Of a DNA stretch of 37,246 nucleotides, positions 1-6,481 are shown one piece after another. The stretch is from NCBI GenBank assembly GCA_900315125.1, contig OMXT01000012.1:1-37246 (forward strand), read 5' to 3'. The stretch's first letter is position 1. Each line of letters opens with the position of its first letter. The position numbers and the translations under genes were made by a program. Source of the DNA: an uncultured Eubacteriales bacterium. GTDB lineage: Bacteria; Bacillota; Clostridia; Peptostreptococcales; Anaerovoracaceae. The notes below the pieces were generated by a model. That model saw only the letters and a list, made by a program, of their open reading frames with translations, was not told where the DNA came from and made no database searches.

Positions 1-87
1 CAAGAAATCCCCTATGCTAATCCCTATGCAAGAAGATACCCACCGAGGATTGTCAACAAAAAACTCCCTAACAACTTGACACTATCT
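1..87. repeat. Left copy of an 87-bp perfect terminal inverted repeat
   Basis: Bases 1-87 are the exact reverse complement of 37160-37246; identity stops abruptly at base 88. The inner edge ends in TTGACACTATCT, which carries an inward-facing TTGACA (76-81) like the -35 boxes often found at insertion sequence ends. No transposase coding sequence lies inside the window, so any element would extend outward. The two copies may be ends of two insertions of one element in opposite orientation, or the shared overlap left by an assembler at a repeat. The element family is not recognised. Confidence 0.9.
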
Positions 88-102
88 AAAATGTGATTTG
101 CA

Positions 103-131
103 TTGACCAAAGCAGGCGGCTGGAATAAAAT
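103..131 (+). promoter_or_regulatory. Predicted sigma-A promoter of the threonine aldolase gene
   Basis: TTGACC (103-108), a 17-base spacer and TAAAAT (126-131) form a near-consensus promoter about 80 bases before the aldolase start. It lies just inside the terminal repeat and does not depend on it. Confidence 0.6.
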
Positions 132-212
132 AGTGGCGTGAGTGAAATATGTTTTCTTCGAGGATATGGATGTGAACAGACCGGCCCTCGGAGGATCAGG
201 GAGGTAACATAC

Positions 213-1238
213 ATGATTCAATTTAACTGCGATTATATGGTGGGCGCCCACCCGGCGATACTCGAGAAAATGACAGAGACGAACATGGAGAAGACAGAGG
301 GCTACGGGTTTGATCCCTACTGTGACAGCGCCAGAGCGAAGATCCGGGAAGTATGCGGCTGTCCCGATGCGGAAGTGGAATTTCTTATGGGCGGGACTCA
401 GACCAACGCCACGGTGATCAAGGCTATGCTTCGGCCTTACGAGGGAGTCATTGCAGCGTCGACGGGACACGTGAACTGCCACGAGGCAGGCGCGATAGAA
501 ATGGGCGGGCACAAAGTCCTGGCTCTGCCGGAGCAGAACGGCAAGATCACTGCGGAGCAGATTCGGGAGTGCTGCTGGCTCTATTATAAAGACGCCAGCC
601 GGGATCACATGGTCATGCCCGGTATGGTTTATATATCCCATCCGACGGAATACGGTACTCTTTATACGCTGAAAGAAATGGAAGACATCCGCAGGATGTG
701 CGATGAATATCATCTGTCCCTGTTCGTGGACGGAGCACGGCTGGGGTACGCCCTTGGTTCCGCGGAAAATGAAGTGACACTGAAGGATCTGGCCCGGATC
801 GCGGATGTATTCTATATCGGCGGTACCAAATGCGGGGCGCTGTTTGGCGAAGCCGTCGTCGTGCCCGACCCGGAGCGGATTCCTCACTTTTTCATGATCA
901 TGAAGCAGCAGGGAGCAGTGCTCGCCAAGGGAAGACTGCTTGGCATCCAGTTCGACACGCTGTTTACCGGCGGCCTGTACGAGGAGATCTGCGGCAATGG
1001 AGTCCGCCAGGCCATGAAGATCAAGGCGGCGCTGAAGGAGAAAAACTACCGGTTCTATAACGATTCTCCCACGAACCAGCAGTTTGTCATTATCTCTGAT
1101 GAACAGGAGAAGGAACTCTCAGAGTGGCTCGCTGTGGAGATGATGGATACCTATGATGAGAACCACATTATTATGAGGATCTGCACAAGCTGGGCTACGT
1201 CTGACGAGGAGACAGAGGAGCTGATCAGGCGGCTGTAG
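213..1238 (+). CDS. ltaE: Low-specificity L-threonine aldolase (PLP-dependent)
   Basis: This 341-residue protein belongs to the threonine aldolase/beta-eliminating lyase family of fold-type I PLP enzymes, which cleave L-threonine or allo-threonine to glycine and acetaldehyde in the cytoplasm. The PLP lysine is K206 in a GGTKCGA context, and the upstream LFVDGARLG segment supplies the aspartate expected to hold the PLP ring nitrogen. The ATG at 213 is chosen because GGAGGT (199-204) sits just before it; an in-frame upstream start at 138 has no such site and would add a tail foreign to the family. Length is normal for the family. The gene stands alone with its own promoter and could feed glycine and acetaldehyde into amino-acid fermentation. 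Substrate preference cannot be read from the sequence. Confidence 0.88.
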   Translation: MIQFNCDYMVGAHPAILEKMTETNMEKTEGYGFDPYCDSARAKIREVCGCPDAEVEFLMGGTQTNATVIKAMLRPYEGVIAASTGHVNCHEAGAIEMGGHKVLALPEQNGKITAEQIRECCWLYYKDASRDHMVMPGMVYISHPTEYGTLYTLKEMEDIRRMCDEYHLSLFVDGARLGYALGSAENEVTLKDLARIADVFYIGGTKCGALFGEAVVVPDPERIPHFFMIMKQQGAVLAKGRLLGIQFDTLFTGGLYEEICGNGVRQAMKIKAALKEKNYRFYNDSPTNQQFVIISDEQEKELSEWLAVEMMDTYDENHIIMRICTSWATSDEETEELIRRL

Positions 1239-1295
1239 GCTGCAGCAGGAAACAATTGAAGCGGCGGACACGCTTCATAATATGGAAATAACGAA

Positions 1296-1350
1296 GGATG
1301 GGTATATCCCGCAGGGCTGTTCTGGCTTCGGGACGAGCCCATCCTGTTAT
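1296..1350 (+). terminator. Weak hairpin after the threonine aldolase gene
   Basis: GGATGGG (1296-1302) can pair with CCCATCC (1338-1344). The following stretch is T-rich but interrupted (TGTTATTATATT), so termination may be inefficient. Confidence 0.4.
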
Positions 1351-1381
1351 TATATTAATAGTTTGAATATTAACGGGGGTA

Positions 1382-1410
1382 TTGACAAATGGGGTTAGAC
1401 CAGTTAAACT
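1382..1410 (+). promoter_or_regulatory. Predicted promoter of the feo operon
   Basis: TTGACA (1382-1387) is separated by exactly 17 bases from TAAACT (1405-1410). The first GTTAG/CTAAC pair overlaps the spacer and the -10 box, and three more dyads follow downstream, so the promoter is placed for repression. Confidence 0.65.
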
Positions 1411-1488
1411 AACAATTGGTTAGAGACTTCTAACCTATTATTTAATCTGAAAGTTAGATGAGGCTAACAAAAGTTAGCCGCAGCTAAC
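1394..1488. promoter_or_regulatory. Cluster of GTTAG/CTAAC dyads, candidate metal-regulator operator of feo
   Basis: Three perfect dyads of the form GTTAG-N6-CTAAC lie at 1419-1434 (extended to GGTTAG/CTAACC at 1418-1435), 1453-1468 and 1473-1488. A looser pair with a 10-base spacer lies at 1394-1413 over the -10 box. In the last two dyads the half-sites start at 1453, 1464, 1473 and 1484, about one helical turn apart. The half-site resembles the core of DtxR/IdeR iron boxes, but those have a spacer of about one base, so this is not a textbook IdeR box. An iron-responsive repressor is inferred from position before feoAAB. Confidence 0.6.
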
Positions 1489-1532
1489 ACACGCGGATAT
1501 GTGCTGTATATGAACTGAAGGAGGTGACATAC

Positions 1533-1742
1533 ATGCCGATCACAATGGCTAAGTCAGGAGAAACGGTTACGATCCGAAAGATCACAGGAGATGATAAAAT
1601 CAGGCAGCATCTTGCAGAACTTGGATTTGTCGTAGATTCTCAGGTTACTGTGGTAAACGAGATAGCCGGAAACTTGATCCTTCAGGTCAAGGACAGCCGG
1701 ATCGCACTGGATAAGACCATGGCGAACAGAATATTGATCTAA
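1533..1742 (+). CDS. feoA: FeoA-domain protein, first copy
   Basis: A 69-residue protein consisting of one FeoA/SH3-like beta-barrel domain, the small cytoplasmic partner of the FeoB ferrous iron transporter. Typical FeoA features are the N-terminal GETVTIRKI strand, the HLAELGFV turn and the closing DSRIALDKTMANRI segment. The ATG at 1533 is chosen because the strong GGAGGTG site (1520-1526) lies seven bases before it; a GTG at 1524 lies inside that site and is too close. It is followed within 40 bases by a second, diverged FeoA and then feoB. FeoA proteins modulate FeoB by contact, but the exact role of this copy cannot be told from sequence. Confidence 0.88.
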   Translation: MPITMAKSGETVTIRKITGDDKIRQHLAELGFVVDSQVTVVNEIAGNLILQVKDSRIALDKTMANRILI

Positions 1743-1779
1743 ACCAGAAAGAATACGTATATTGAAAGGAAGTGCTGTC

Positions 1780-2001
1780 ATGCGAACGCTGAATCAGGTA
1801 AACGTTGGCGAAACCGTCACCATCACGAAAGTTAACGGCAAGGGTCCGCTGAAGAGAAGGATCATGGACATGGGCCTGACTAAGGGTACGGAACTCTTCG
1901 TCAGGAAGGTCGCTCCTCTGGGCGATCCTATCGAACTCCATGTAAGAGGATTCGAGCTCAGTGTCCGGAAACTGGAAGCGGAGCAGATCGAAGTAGAATA
2001 A
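1780..2001 (+). CDS. feoA: FeoA-domain protein, second copy
   Basis: A 73-residue FeoA domain protein, clearly different in sequence from the copy just upstream. The conserved pattern is NVGETVTITKV, then KRRIMDMGLTKGTEL, then the DPIELHVRGFELSVRK strand typical of FeoA. ATG at 1780 follows AAAGGA (1765-1770); an in-frame TTG at 1762 is rejected because it lies ahead of the ribosome site. The gene is 44 bases before feoB in the same orientation. Paired FeoA genes before feoB are common in Clostridia; this copy fits the usual FeoA pattern better and may be the main FeoB partner. Confidence 0.9.
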   Translation: MRTLNQVNVGETVTITKVNGKGPLKRRIMDMGLTKGTELFVRKVAPLGDPIELHVRGFELSVRKLEAEQIEVE

Positions 2002-2045
2002 CGTAAAGTCAAGTCTTTGTTATAGAAAGGAAAGGAGTCAGCATA

Positions 2046-4208
2046 ATGGCTATAAAGATTGCTCTGGCGGGCAACCCGAACTGCGGTAAGACCACATTGT
2101 TCAATGATCTTACCGGAAGCAATCAGTATGTGGGAAACTGGCCAGGTGTAACAGTTGAGAAGAAGGACGGAAAACTGAAGGGAAATAAGGACGTCATCAT
2201 CCAGGACCTTCCCGGAATCTATTCCCTGTCCCCCTACACACTGGAGGAAGTAGTATCCAGAAGATATCTGATCAATGAGAGACCGGACGCAATTATCAAT
2301 ATTATCGACGGTACAAACATCGAGCGTAATCTCTATCTTACAACACAGCTCCTTGAGCTGAACATTCCGGTCGTCATTGCTCTCAACATGATGGATCTGG
2401 TCAAGAAAAGCGGCGACCGCATTGACATCGCCAAACTCAGCAAGGAACTGGGCTGCAGCATCGTTCCCATCAGCGCGCTGAAGGGCGAAGGCGGCGAGGA
2501 GCTTGTGAACAAAGCCATCGACGCTGCCCGTTCACGCAGACTGGCAGAGGCGCCCCATGTATTTACAGGCAGTGTGGAGCATGCCATCGCTCACATTGAG
2601 GAATCTATTGCTCCTTATGTGGATGAAAAGAACATCCGCTGGTATGCGATCAAGCTCTTTGAAAGAGATGAAAAGGTCCAGGAAGCTCTCCATCTTGACG
2701 CATCTTTGCTGAAACACATCGACCAGCACATCCAGGACTGCGAAAAGGAAATGGATGACGACTCCGAGAGTATCATTACAAACCAGAGATATGAATACAT
2801 CAATACAGTCGTAACCCGGTCAATCAAGAAGGCCAGAAACATGGGCGAGCTGTCCACATCGGACAAGATCGACCGCGTCGTTACGAACCGTGTTCTGGCT
2901 CTTCCGATCTTCGCGGTCGTCATGTTCCTCGTTTACTATATTTCAGTAACGACCATCGGTACCATCGTTACCGACTTCACCAATGACACGCTGTTCGGCG
3001 AGTGGATACAGCCGGCAGTGCAGAATCTCCTGGAAGGTGCGGGAGCATCGGACTGGGTCGTATCCCTCGTCGTTGACGGTATCATCGGCGGCTTGGCTGC
3101 GCCGATCGGATTCGCGCCTCAGATGGCCATCGTATTCCTCTTCCTTTCATTGCTTGAGGACTGCGGTTATATGGCAAGAGTCGCGTTTATCATGGACCGT
3201 ATTTTCCGCCGTTTCGGACTGTCTGGAAAGAGCTTTATTCCTTTCCTGATCTCCTCTGGATGCGGCGTTCCGGGAATCATGTCCACTCGTACCATTGAAA
3301 ACGAAAAAGACCGCCGCATGACGATGATGACGACAACGTTTATCCCCTGCGGCGCCAAGCTCCCTGTTATCGCCACCATCGGCGGATTCATCATGGGAGG
3401 CGCATGGTGGGTTGCACCGACCATGTATTTCGCAGGCATCATCCTCGTTATCGTATCCTGCATCATCCTGAAGAAGAGCAGATGGTTCAGCGGCGATCCG
3501 GCTCCCTTCGTTATGGAGCTGCCTCAGTACCATGTTCCTTCCGTTAAGGGCGTCCTGCTCCACGTTTGGGAGCGTGTATGGGCATTCCTGAAGAAGGCTG
3601 GAACGATCCTGTTCCTCTGCTGCGTAGTAATGTGGTTCCTGTCCAGCTTCGGTGTAAAGAACGGCGTATTCGGCCTTGTTGATTCCGAGGATTCTCTCAT
3701 GGCTATGATTGGCGGCGCTATCGCGTTCCTGTTCGTTCCTCTGGGATTCGGAACATGGCAGGCAGTTGCTTCCTCCATCAGCGGATTCGTTGCCAAGGAA
3801 GGTATCGTTTCCACCATGGGTGTTCTGTCCGGACTTGGTGAGATCGAGGAGTATGACGCAAGCTTCCATGCACAGTTTGCCGCATTCTTCCCCACAACGA
3901 TCTCTGCAGTATCCTTCCTGTTCTTCAACCTGTTTGACTCTCCGTGCCTGGCAGCGATCTCTACCGTTGCCAAGGAGATGGGAAACAGAAAGTACTTCTG
4001 GTTCACGATCCTGTTCCAGAACGTGCTGTCCTACTGCGTAGCGCTGGTAGTATATCAGCTGGGCGGACTGGCTGTCGGTCAGGTAGCCTTTGGACCGGCT
4101 ACTGTCGTTGCACTGGCTATTCTCGCAGCAGTGATCTACCTGCTCTTCCGGCCGGATCCGAACAAGAAAGTCCGTCTGGAAGCTCACGAGGCTGGATCTG
4201 CAGCATAA
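2046..4208 (+). CDS. feoB: Ferrous iron transport protein B (FeoB)
   Basis: A 720-residue inner-membrane ferrous iron transporter with a cytoplasmic N-terminal G domain. Visible GTPase motifs are G1 GNPNCGKT (9-16), the switch I threonine in NWPGVTVE (31-38), G3 DLPG (54-57), G4 NMMD (114-117) and a G5-like SALKGEG near 147. A helical spacer follows to about 280, then the transmembrane part with the repeated Gate signatures, including SGCGVPGIMSTR and the later GTWQAVASSISGFVAKE segment, with cysteines in the positions usual for the family. It ends with a hydrophobic helix and a short basic tail. The start follows AAAGGAG. It is co-transcribed with the two FeoA genes and followed by the Cys-rich Feo-associated protein, so the whole unit is an Fe(II) uptake operon suited to anoxic habitats. 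Confidence 0.96.
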   Translation: MAIKIALAGNPNCGKTTLFNDLTGSNQYVGNWPGVTVEKKDGKLKGNKDVIIQDLPGIYSLSPYTLEEVVSRRYLINERPDAIINIIDGTNIERNLYLTTQLLELNIPVVIALNMMDLVKKSGDRIDIAKLSKELGCSIVPISALKGEGGEELVNKAIDAARSRRLAEAPHVFTGSVEHAIAHIEESIAPYVDEKNIRWYAIKLFERDEKVQEALHLDASLLKHIDQHIQDCEKEMDDDSESIITNQRYEYINTVVTRSIKKARNMGELSTSDKIDRVVTNRVLALPIFAVVMFLVYYISVTTIGTIVTDFTNDTLFGEWIQPAVQNLLEGAGASDWVVSLVVDGIIGGLAAPIGFAPQMAIVFLFLSLLEDCGYMARVAFIMDRIFRRFGLSGKSFIPFLISSGCGVPGIMSTRTIENEKDRRMTMMTTTFIPCGAKLPVIATIGGFIMGGAWWVAPTMYFAGIILVIVSCIILKKSRWFSGDPAPFVMELPQYHVPSVKGVLLHVWERVWAFLKKAGTILFLCCVVMWFLSSFGVKNGVFGLVDSEDSLMAMIGGAIAFLFVPLGFGTWQAVASSISGFVAKEGIVSTMGVLSGLGEIEEYDASFHAQFAAFFPTTISAVSFLFFNLFDSPCLAAISTVAKEMGNRKYFWFTILFQNVLSYCVALVVYQLGGLAVGQVAFGPATVVALAILAAVIYLLFRPDPNKKVRLEAHEAGSAA

Positions 4209-4227
4209 ACAAGAGCGTATAACAAAG

Positions 4228-4260
4228 CCCGCACCGGCTGTCAGAAGCGGCAGGTGCGGG
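4228..4260 (+). other. GC-rich hairpin between feoB and the Cys-rich protein gene
   Basis: CCCGCACC (4228-4235) pairs perfectly with GGTGCGGG (4253-4260). No T-run follows, so it is more likely a processing or stability element, or a partial attenuator, than a full terminator. Confidence 0.45.
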
Positions 4261-4296
4261 GTATAAAACCGCTGCGGTAAACAAAAGGAGGCAATT

Positions 4297-4497
4297 ATGT
4301 TCCGAACAGCAGATATCATTGTTTGTCTGATTATTGCAGCGCTGGTGATCTTGGTGGTCACCTATCTGATCCGTCAGCGCAAGTCAGGACACAAATCCTG
4401 CGGCGGTGACTGTTCAACATGCATGAGCTGCAATAACTGCTCCATACTGGAAGCAGAAAAGCTGGCAAAAAAGAAACATGCAGGCGCCGTGCGCTGA
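4297..4497 (+). CDS. FeoB-associated Cys-rich membrane protein
   Basis: A 66-residue protein with one N-terminal transmembrane helix (about 6-25), a short basic stretch, then a cysteine cluster CGGDCSTCMSCNNC near 40-53 and a lysine-rich tail. This layout matches the small FeoB-associated Cys-rich family encoded just after feoB in many Firmicutes. The ATG follows AAAAGGAGG directly. The cysteine cluster facing the cytoplasm could bind Fe(II) or an Fe-S cluster and act like FeoC, but its function is not established and is inferred from position. Transcription ends at the palindromic terminator at 4561. Confidence 0.85.
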   Translation: MFRTADIIVCLIIAALVILVVTYLIRQRKSGHKSCGGDCSTCMSCNNCSILEAEKLAKKKHAGAVR

Positions 4498-4560
4498 GAT
4501 GCGCGGATAGCAGCAAATACCACAAAACCAGCTCACCAGGGGCCGATTCTGCAAAGTAAA

Positions 4561-4590
4561 AGAAGCGATCAGCTGATCGCTTCTCTTTTT
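4561..4590. terminator. Bidirectional terminator between convergent genes
   Basis: Bases 4561-4584 form a perfect 24-base palindrome (AGAAGCGATCAG and its complement). It is followed by CTTTTT on the plus strand and preceded by A-rich sequence that gives a T-run on the minus strand. The last codons and stop of the minus-strand metal-binding protein lie inside the palindrome. Confidence 0.85.
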
Positions 4591-4985
4591 ACATTCAGAA
4601 CTCTGTAGCCGGCTTTGCCGATGGATGCTTCTATTTCAGAATCATCGATATCTTTGTCAGTCAGGATCACCGTCGTTCCTTGTATATGGGAAGAGCGGAC
4701 CTTTTTGACATTAAAGTCCCGGCGGATCATGTCATTTACGTTAGCCTCGCACATGCCGCAGTGCATGCCGTCCACGTTTACCGTAAGGCGGATGAGACCG
4801 GGATGAAGGGGATTGTTTTCTGATGCCGCCGGTTCGGTTCCGGATGTGCTGTTCTTCCGGCGGCTTTCCTTCGGCCTTGGCGTTCGAAAGAATCCAATCA
4901 CGATGCGAACGGCAAAGGCGCAAAGCAGCATGATCAGTATCAGTGTCACAATATCCGCGGTGTTAAGCGAAAGATTGGTGCTCAT
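4569..4985 (-). CDS. Membrane-anchored heavy-metal-associated (HMA) domain protein
   Basis: A 138-residue protein with one N-terminal transmembrane helix (about 10-33), a polar linker rich in Ser, Pro and basic residues (34-62) and a C-terminal HMA domain (about 65-134). The metal motif GMHCGMC (73-79) is the GMxCxxC signature of copper chaperones and the N-terminal domains of P-type ATPases. ATG at 4985 is chosen because AGGAGG lies eight bases before it; an upstream in-frame start lacks a site. It is convergent with the feo operon and its promoter region carries a CsoR-like palindrome, pointing to Cu(I) or another soft metal rather than iron. A membrane-tethered chaperone or sensor is inferred; no ATPase is encoded in the window. 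Confidence 0.8.
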   Translation of the reverse strand: MSTNLSLNTADIVTLILIMLLCAFAVRIVIGFFRTPRPKESRRKNSTSGTEPAASENNPLHPGLIRLTVNVDGMHCGMCEANVNDMIRRDFNVKKVRSSHIQGTTVILTDKDIDDSEIEASIGKAGYRVLNVKREAIS

Positions 4986-5031
4986 ATTAAGTTTCCTCCT
5001 GCAAGTTAGATACATCTTACCTCTGATATGA

Positions 5032-5050
5032 TATACCCCCAGGGGGTATA
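5032..5050. promoter_or_regulatory. CsoR-like palindromic operator
   Basis: TATACCCCCAGGGGGTATA is a perfect 19-base palindrome around a central A at 5041. It resembles the TACCC...GGGGGTA operators of copper-sensing CsoR repressors. It lies about 47 bases before the HMA protein start on the minus strand, about 54 bases ahead of the SMR gene's promoter on the plus strand, and most likely controls the HMA gene. Confidence 0.65.
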
Positions 5051-5103
5051 AATCAACTACTTTTTGAAGGAATTTTATCCAGGGACTGATTCGCTAAAAA
5101 GAG

Positions 5104-5132
5104 TTGACAGCGATTCCCGGTGCAGGTATCAT
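5104..5132 (+). promoter_or_regulatory. Predicted promoter of the SMR exporter gene
   Basis: TTGACA (5104-5109), a 17-base spacer and TATCAT (5127-5132). Transcription would begin near 5139 and give a leader of about 125 bases. Confidence 0.7.
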
Positions 5133-5138
5133 TAGTTA

Positions 5139-5250
5139 CGATATAGCAAAAGCAAAGCTTGCTTTCCGGCCGCCGGGTCGGAGGTTACAGGCGTCGGACC
5201 TTCTGTCGTTAGGCCTTAGAAGACAGAAGCGTGCCGGCGTTTTATTTTTC
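5139..5250 (+). promoter_or_regulatory. Structured leader with a terminator, candidate guanidine riboswitch
   Basis: The leader ends in a long intrinsic terminator just before the ribosome site: CGTCGG (5192-5197) pairs with CCGGCG (5234-5239, one G-U pair), CTTCTGTC (5200-5207) pairs with GACAGAAG (5222-5229), and TTTTATTTTT (5240-5249) follows. An upstream CGCCGG (5171-5176) can also pair with CCGGCG, giving a possible alternative fold. Since the gene is a guanidinium-type SMR exporter, a guanidine-sensing riboswitch is likely. It lacks the class I (ykkC) landmarks I know; class IV would fit a terminator-controlled Clostridial leader, but this was not verified. Confidence 0.6.
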
Positions 5251-5264
5251 GGAGGTAATTTTTT

Positions 5265-5582
5265 ATGAAGTGGATCATTCTGGCTGCGGCAGGCGGTCTG
5301 GAAGTGGAGTGGGCGGTAGCCATGAAGTATTCGGAGGGCTTTACCCGGCCTCTGCCGACGATTCTGACGATCATCGGTTATATTGCCAGCGCAGTCTTCC
5401 TCTCCATGGCCCTGCGTCATCTGCCACTGGGAACGGCTTATGCAATCTGGACAGGCATCGGGATCCTGGGAACGACGATTCTGGGGACACTGCTATTTCG
5501 GGAGAGTCTCAGCCTGCCTCAGGTAATATGCGTACTGATGATCCTGGCAGGCATTGCCGGGCTGCGGATCATGTCAAAGTGA
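5265..5582 (+). CDS. gdx: SMR family transporter, Gdx/SugE-type guanidinium exporter
   Basis: A 105-residue four-helix small multidrug resistance protein of the SugE/Gdx branch. The essential membrane glutamate is E13 in a GGLEVEWAVAMKYS context, and the following GFTRPLP resembles Gdx proteins more than EmrE. The later segment LPLGTAYAIWTGIG is the conserved second half of helix 3. Gdx proteins work as dual-topology homodimers that exchange guanidinium for protons. Only one SMR gene is present, consistent with a homodimer. GGAGG (5251-5255) precedes the ATG. The terminator-bearing leader directly upstream suggests ligand-controlled expression. Substrate is inferred from subfamily and leader, not proven. 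Confidence 0.86.
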   Translation: MKWIILAAAGGLEVEWAVAMKYSEGFTRPLPTILTIIGYIASAVFLSMALRHLPLGTAYAIWTGIGILGTTILGTLLFRESLSLPQVICVLMILAGIAGLRIMSK

Positions 5583-5630
5583 CAGGGAGTTCAGGAAGTC
5601 ATATGGCGGATAAAAGGCAGAGCCATGGCT

Positions 5631-5659
5631 TTGACCCAATACATAAACTATGATATCAT
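5631..5659 (+). promoter_or_regulatory. Predicted promoter of the B3/B4 domain gene
   Basis: TTGACC (5631-5636), a 17-base spacer and TATCAT (5654-5659), some 36 bases before the start codon at 5695. Confidence 0.6.
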
Positions 5660-5694
5660 TATTGAAAATGCAATACACGTGAGGAGGTATTCTA

Positions 5695-6414
5695 ATGGCA
5701 AGATTTATCGCAGACCAGTCTTTCTGGGAACTGTTTCCGGATGCGGAGATCGGCGTGATCGTCCTGAACAATGTGAACAATTCTCAGGATGTCTATAAGG
5801 CTCATGAGGTGATTATAGACGACCTGGCGGCGGCGAACGACGCTGCAATCAAGTGGATCCCGGAGCAGCCCCTGAGCAAGAACCCGGTGGTGGGCGTCTG
5901 GAGAGAGGCCTTTAAGAAGTTTAAGAAAAAGAAGAGCAATCGTTCTTCCATCGAGGCGCTTCTGACCCGCGTATCCAAGGGTAATTACGTGGGCAAGATC
6001 AATCCGCTGGTAGATATCTATAACACGGCGTCCCTGACGTATGCTCTGCCTGTAGGCGGAGAGAACGCGGATGCGTTCCAGGGCGATCTGAGGCTGACCA
6101 TTACGGAGGGCGGCGATGAGTTCCTGGCACTTGGTGACGAGGAGAACAATCCCACACTGCCCGGCGAGCTCTGCTATCTGGATGATCAGGGAGCGGTCTG
6201 CCGCTGCTGGAACTGGCGGGACGGTCAGCGGACCATGCTCACAGAGGAGACGAAAAACGCCTTTCTGATCATAGAGAGCGTCGATCCCTCCCGTCATGAG
6301 GATCTGATGAAGATTATGGATTATATCGTAGAAAAATCCGAGGAGTATCTCGGGGCGAAGCTCTTTGCGAAAGATCTTATAACAAAGGCTAATCCGCAGA
6401 TCGCTTTCAAATAG
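5695..6414 (+). CDS. B3/B4 tRNA-binding domain protein
   Basis: A 239-residue soluble protein that matches the free-standing B3/B4 domain family, related to the B3/B4 part of the phenylalanyl-tRNA synthetase beta subunit. Recognisable stretches are NPVVGVWREAFKKF, then SSIEALLTRVSKG, then INPLVDIYNTASLTYALPVGG and the LCYLDDQGAVCRCWNWRDG strand region. Stand-alone members have been suggested to act on tRNA or aminoacyl-tRNA, for instance in editing, but a role for this one is not established. GAGGAGG lies just before the ATG. The gene has its own promoter and a strong terminator, so it is a single-gene unit between an exporter and a phosphoesterase with no obvious link to either. Confidence 0.8.
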   Translation: MARFIADQSFWELFPDAEIGVIVLNNVNNSQDVYKAHEVIIDDLAAANDAAIKWIPEQPLSKNPVVGVWREAFKKFKKKKSNRSSIEALLTRVSKGNYVGKINPLVDIYNTASLTYALPVGGENADAFQGDLRLTITEGGDEFLALGDEENNPTLPGELCYLDDQGAVCRCWNWRDGQRTMLTEETKNAFLIIESVDPSRHEDLMKIMDYIVEKSEEYLGAKLFAKDLITKANPQIAFK

Positions 6415-6425
6415 GAAAATAAAAT

Positions 6426-6470
6426 ACAGCCGGCTTCGGTGAGTAAAAGACCGGAGCATCGGCTGTTTTT
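6426..6470 (+). terminator. Intrinsic terminator after the B3/B4 gene
   Basis: ACAGCCG (6426-6432) pairs with CGGCTGT (6460-6466) around an inner TTCGGT/ACCGGA stem, followed by a T-run to 6470. Confidence 0.85.
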
Positions 6471-6481
6471 AGTTGTTGATA

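Noticed and set aside
3147-4361. 404-residue open frame on the minus strand under feoB
   Set aside because: It lies wholly against feoB, has low-complexity Glu/Arg/Gln composition and no ribosome site; it is the antisense shadow of a conserved gene.
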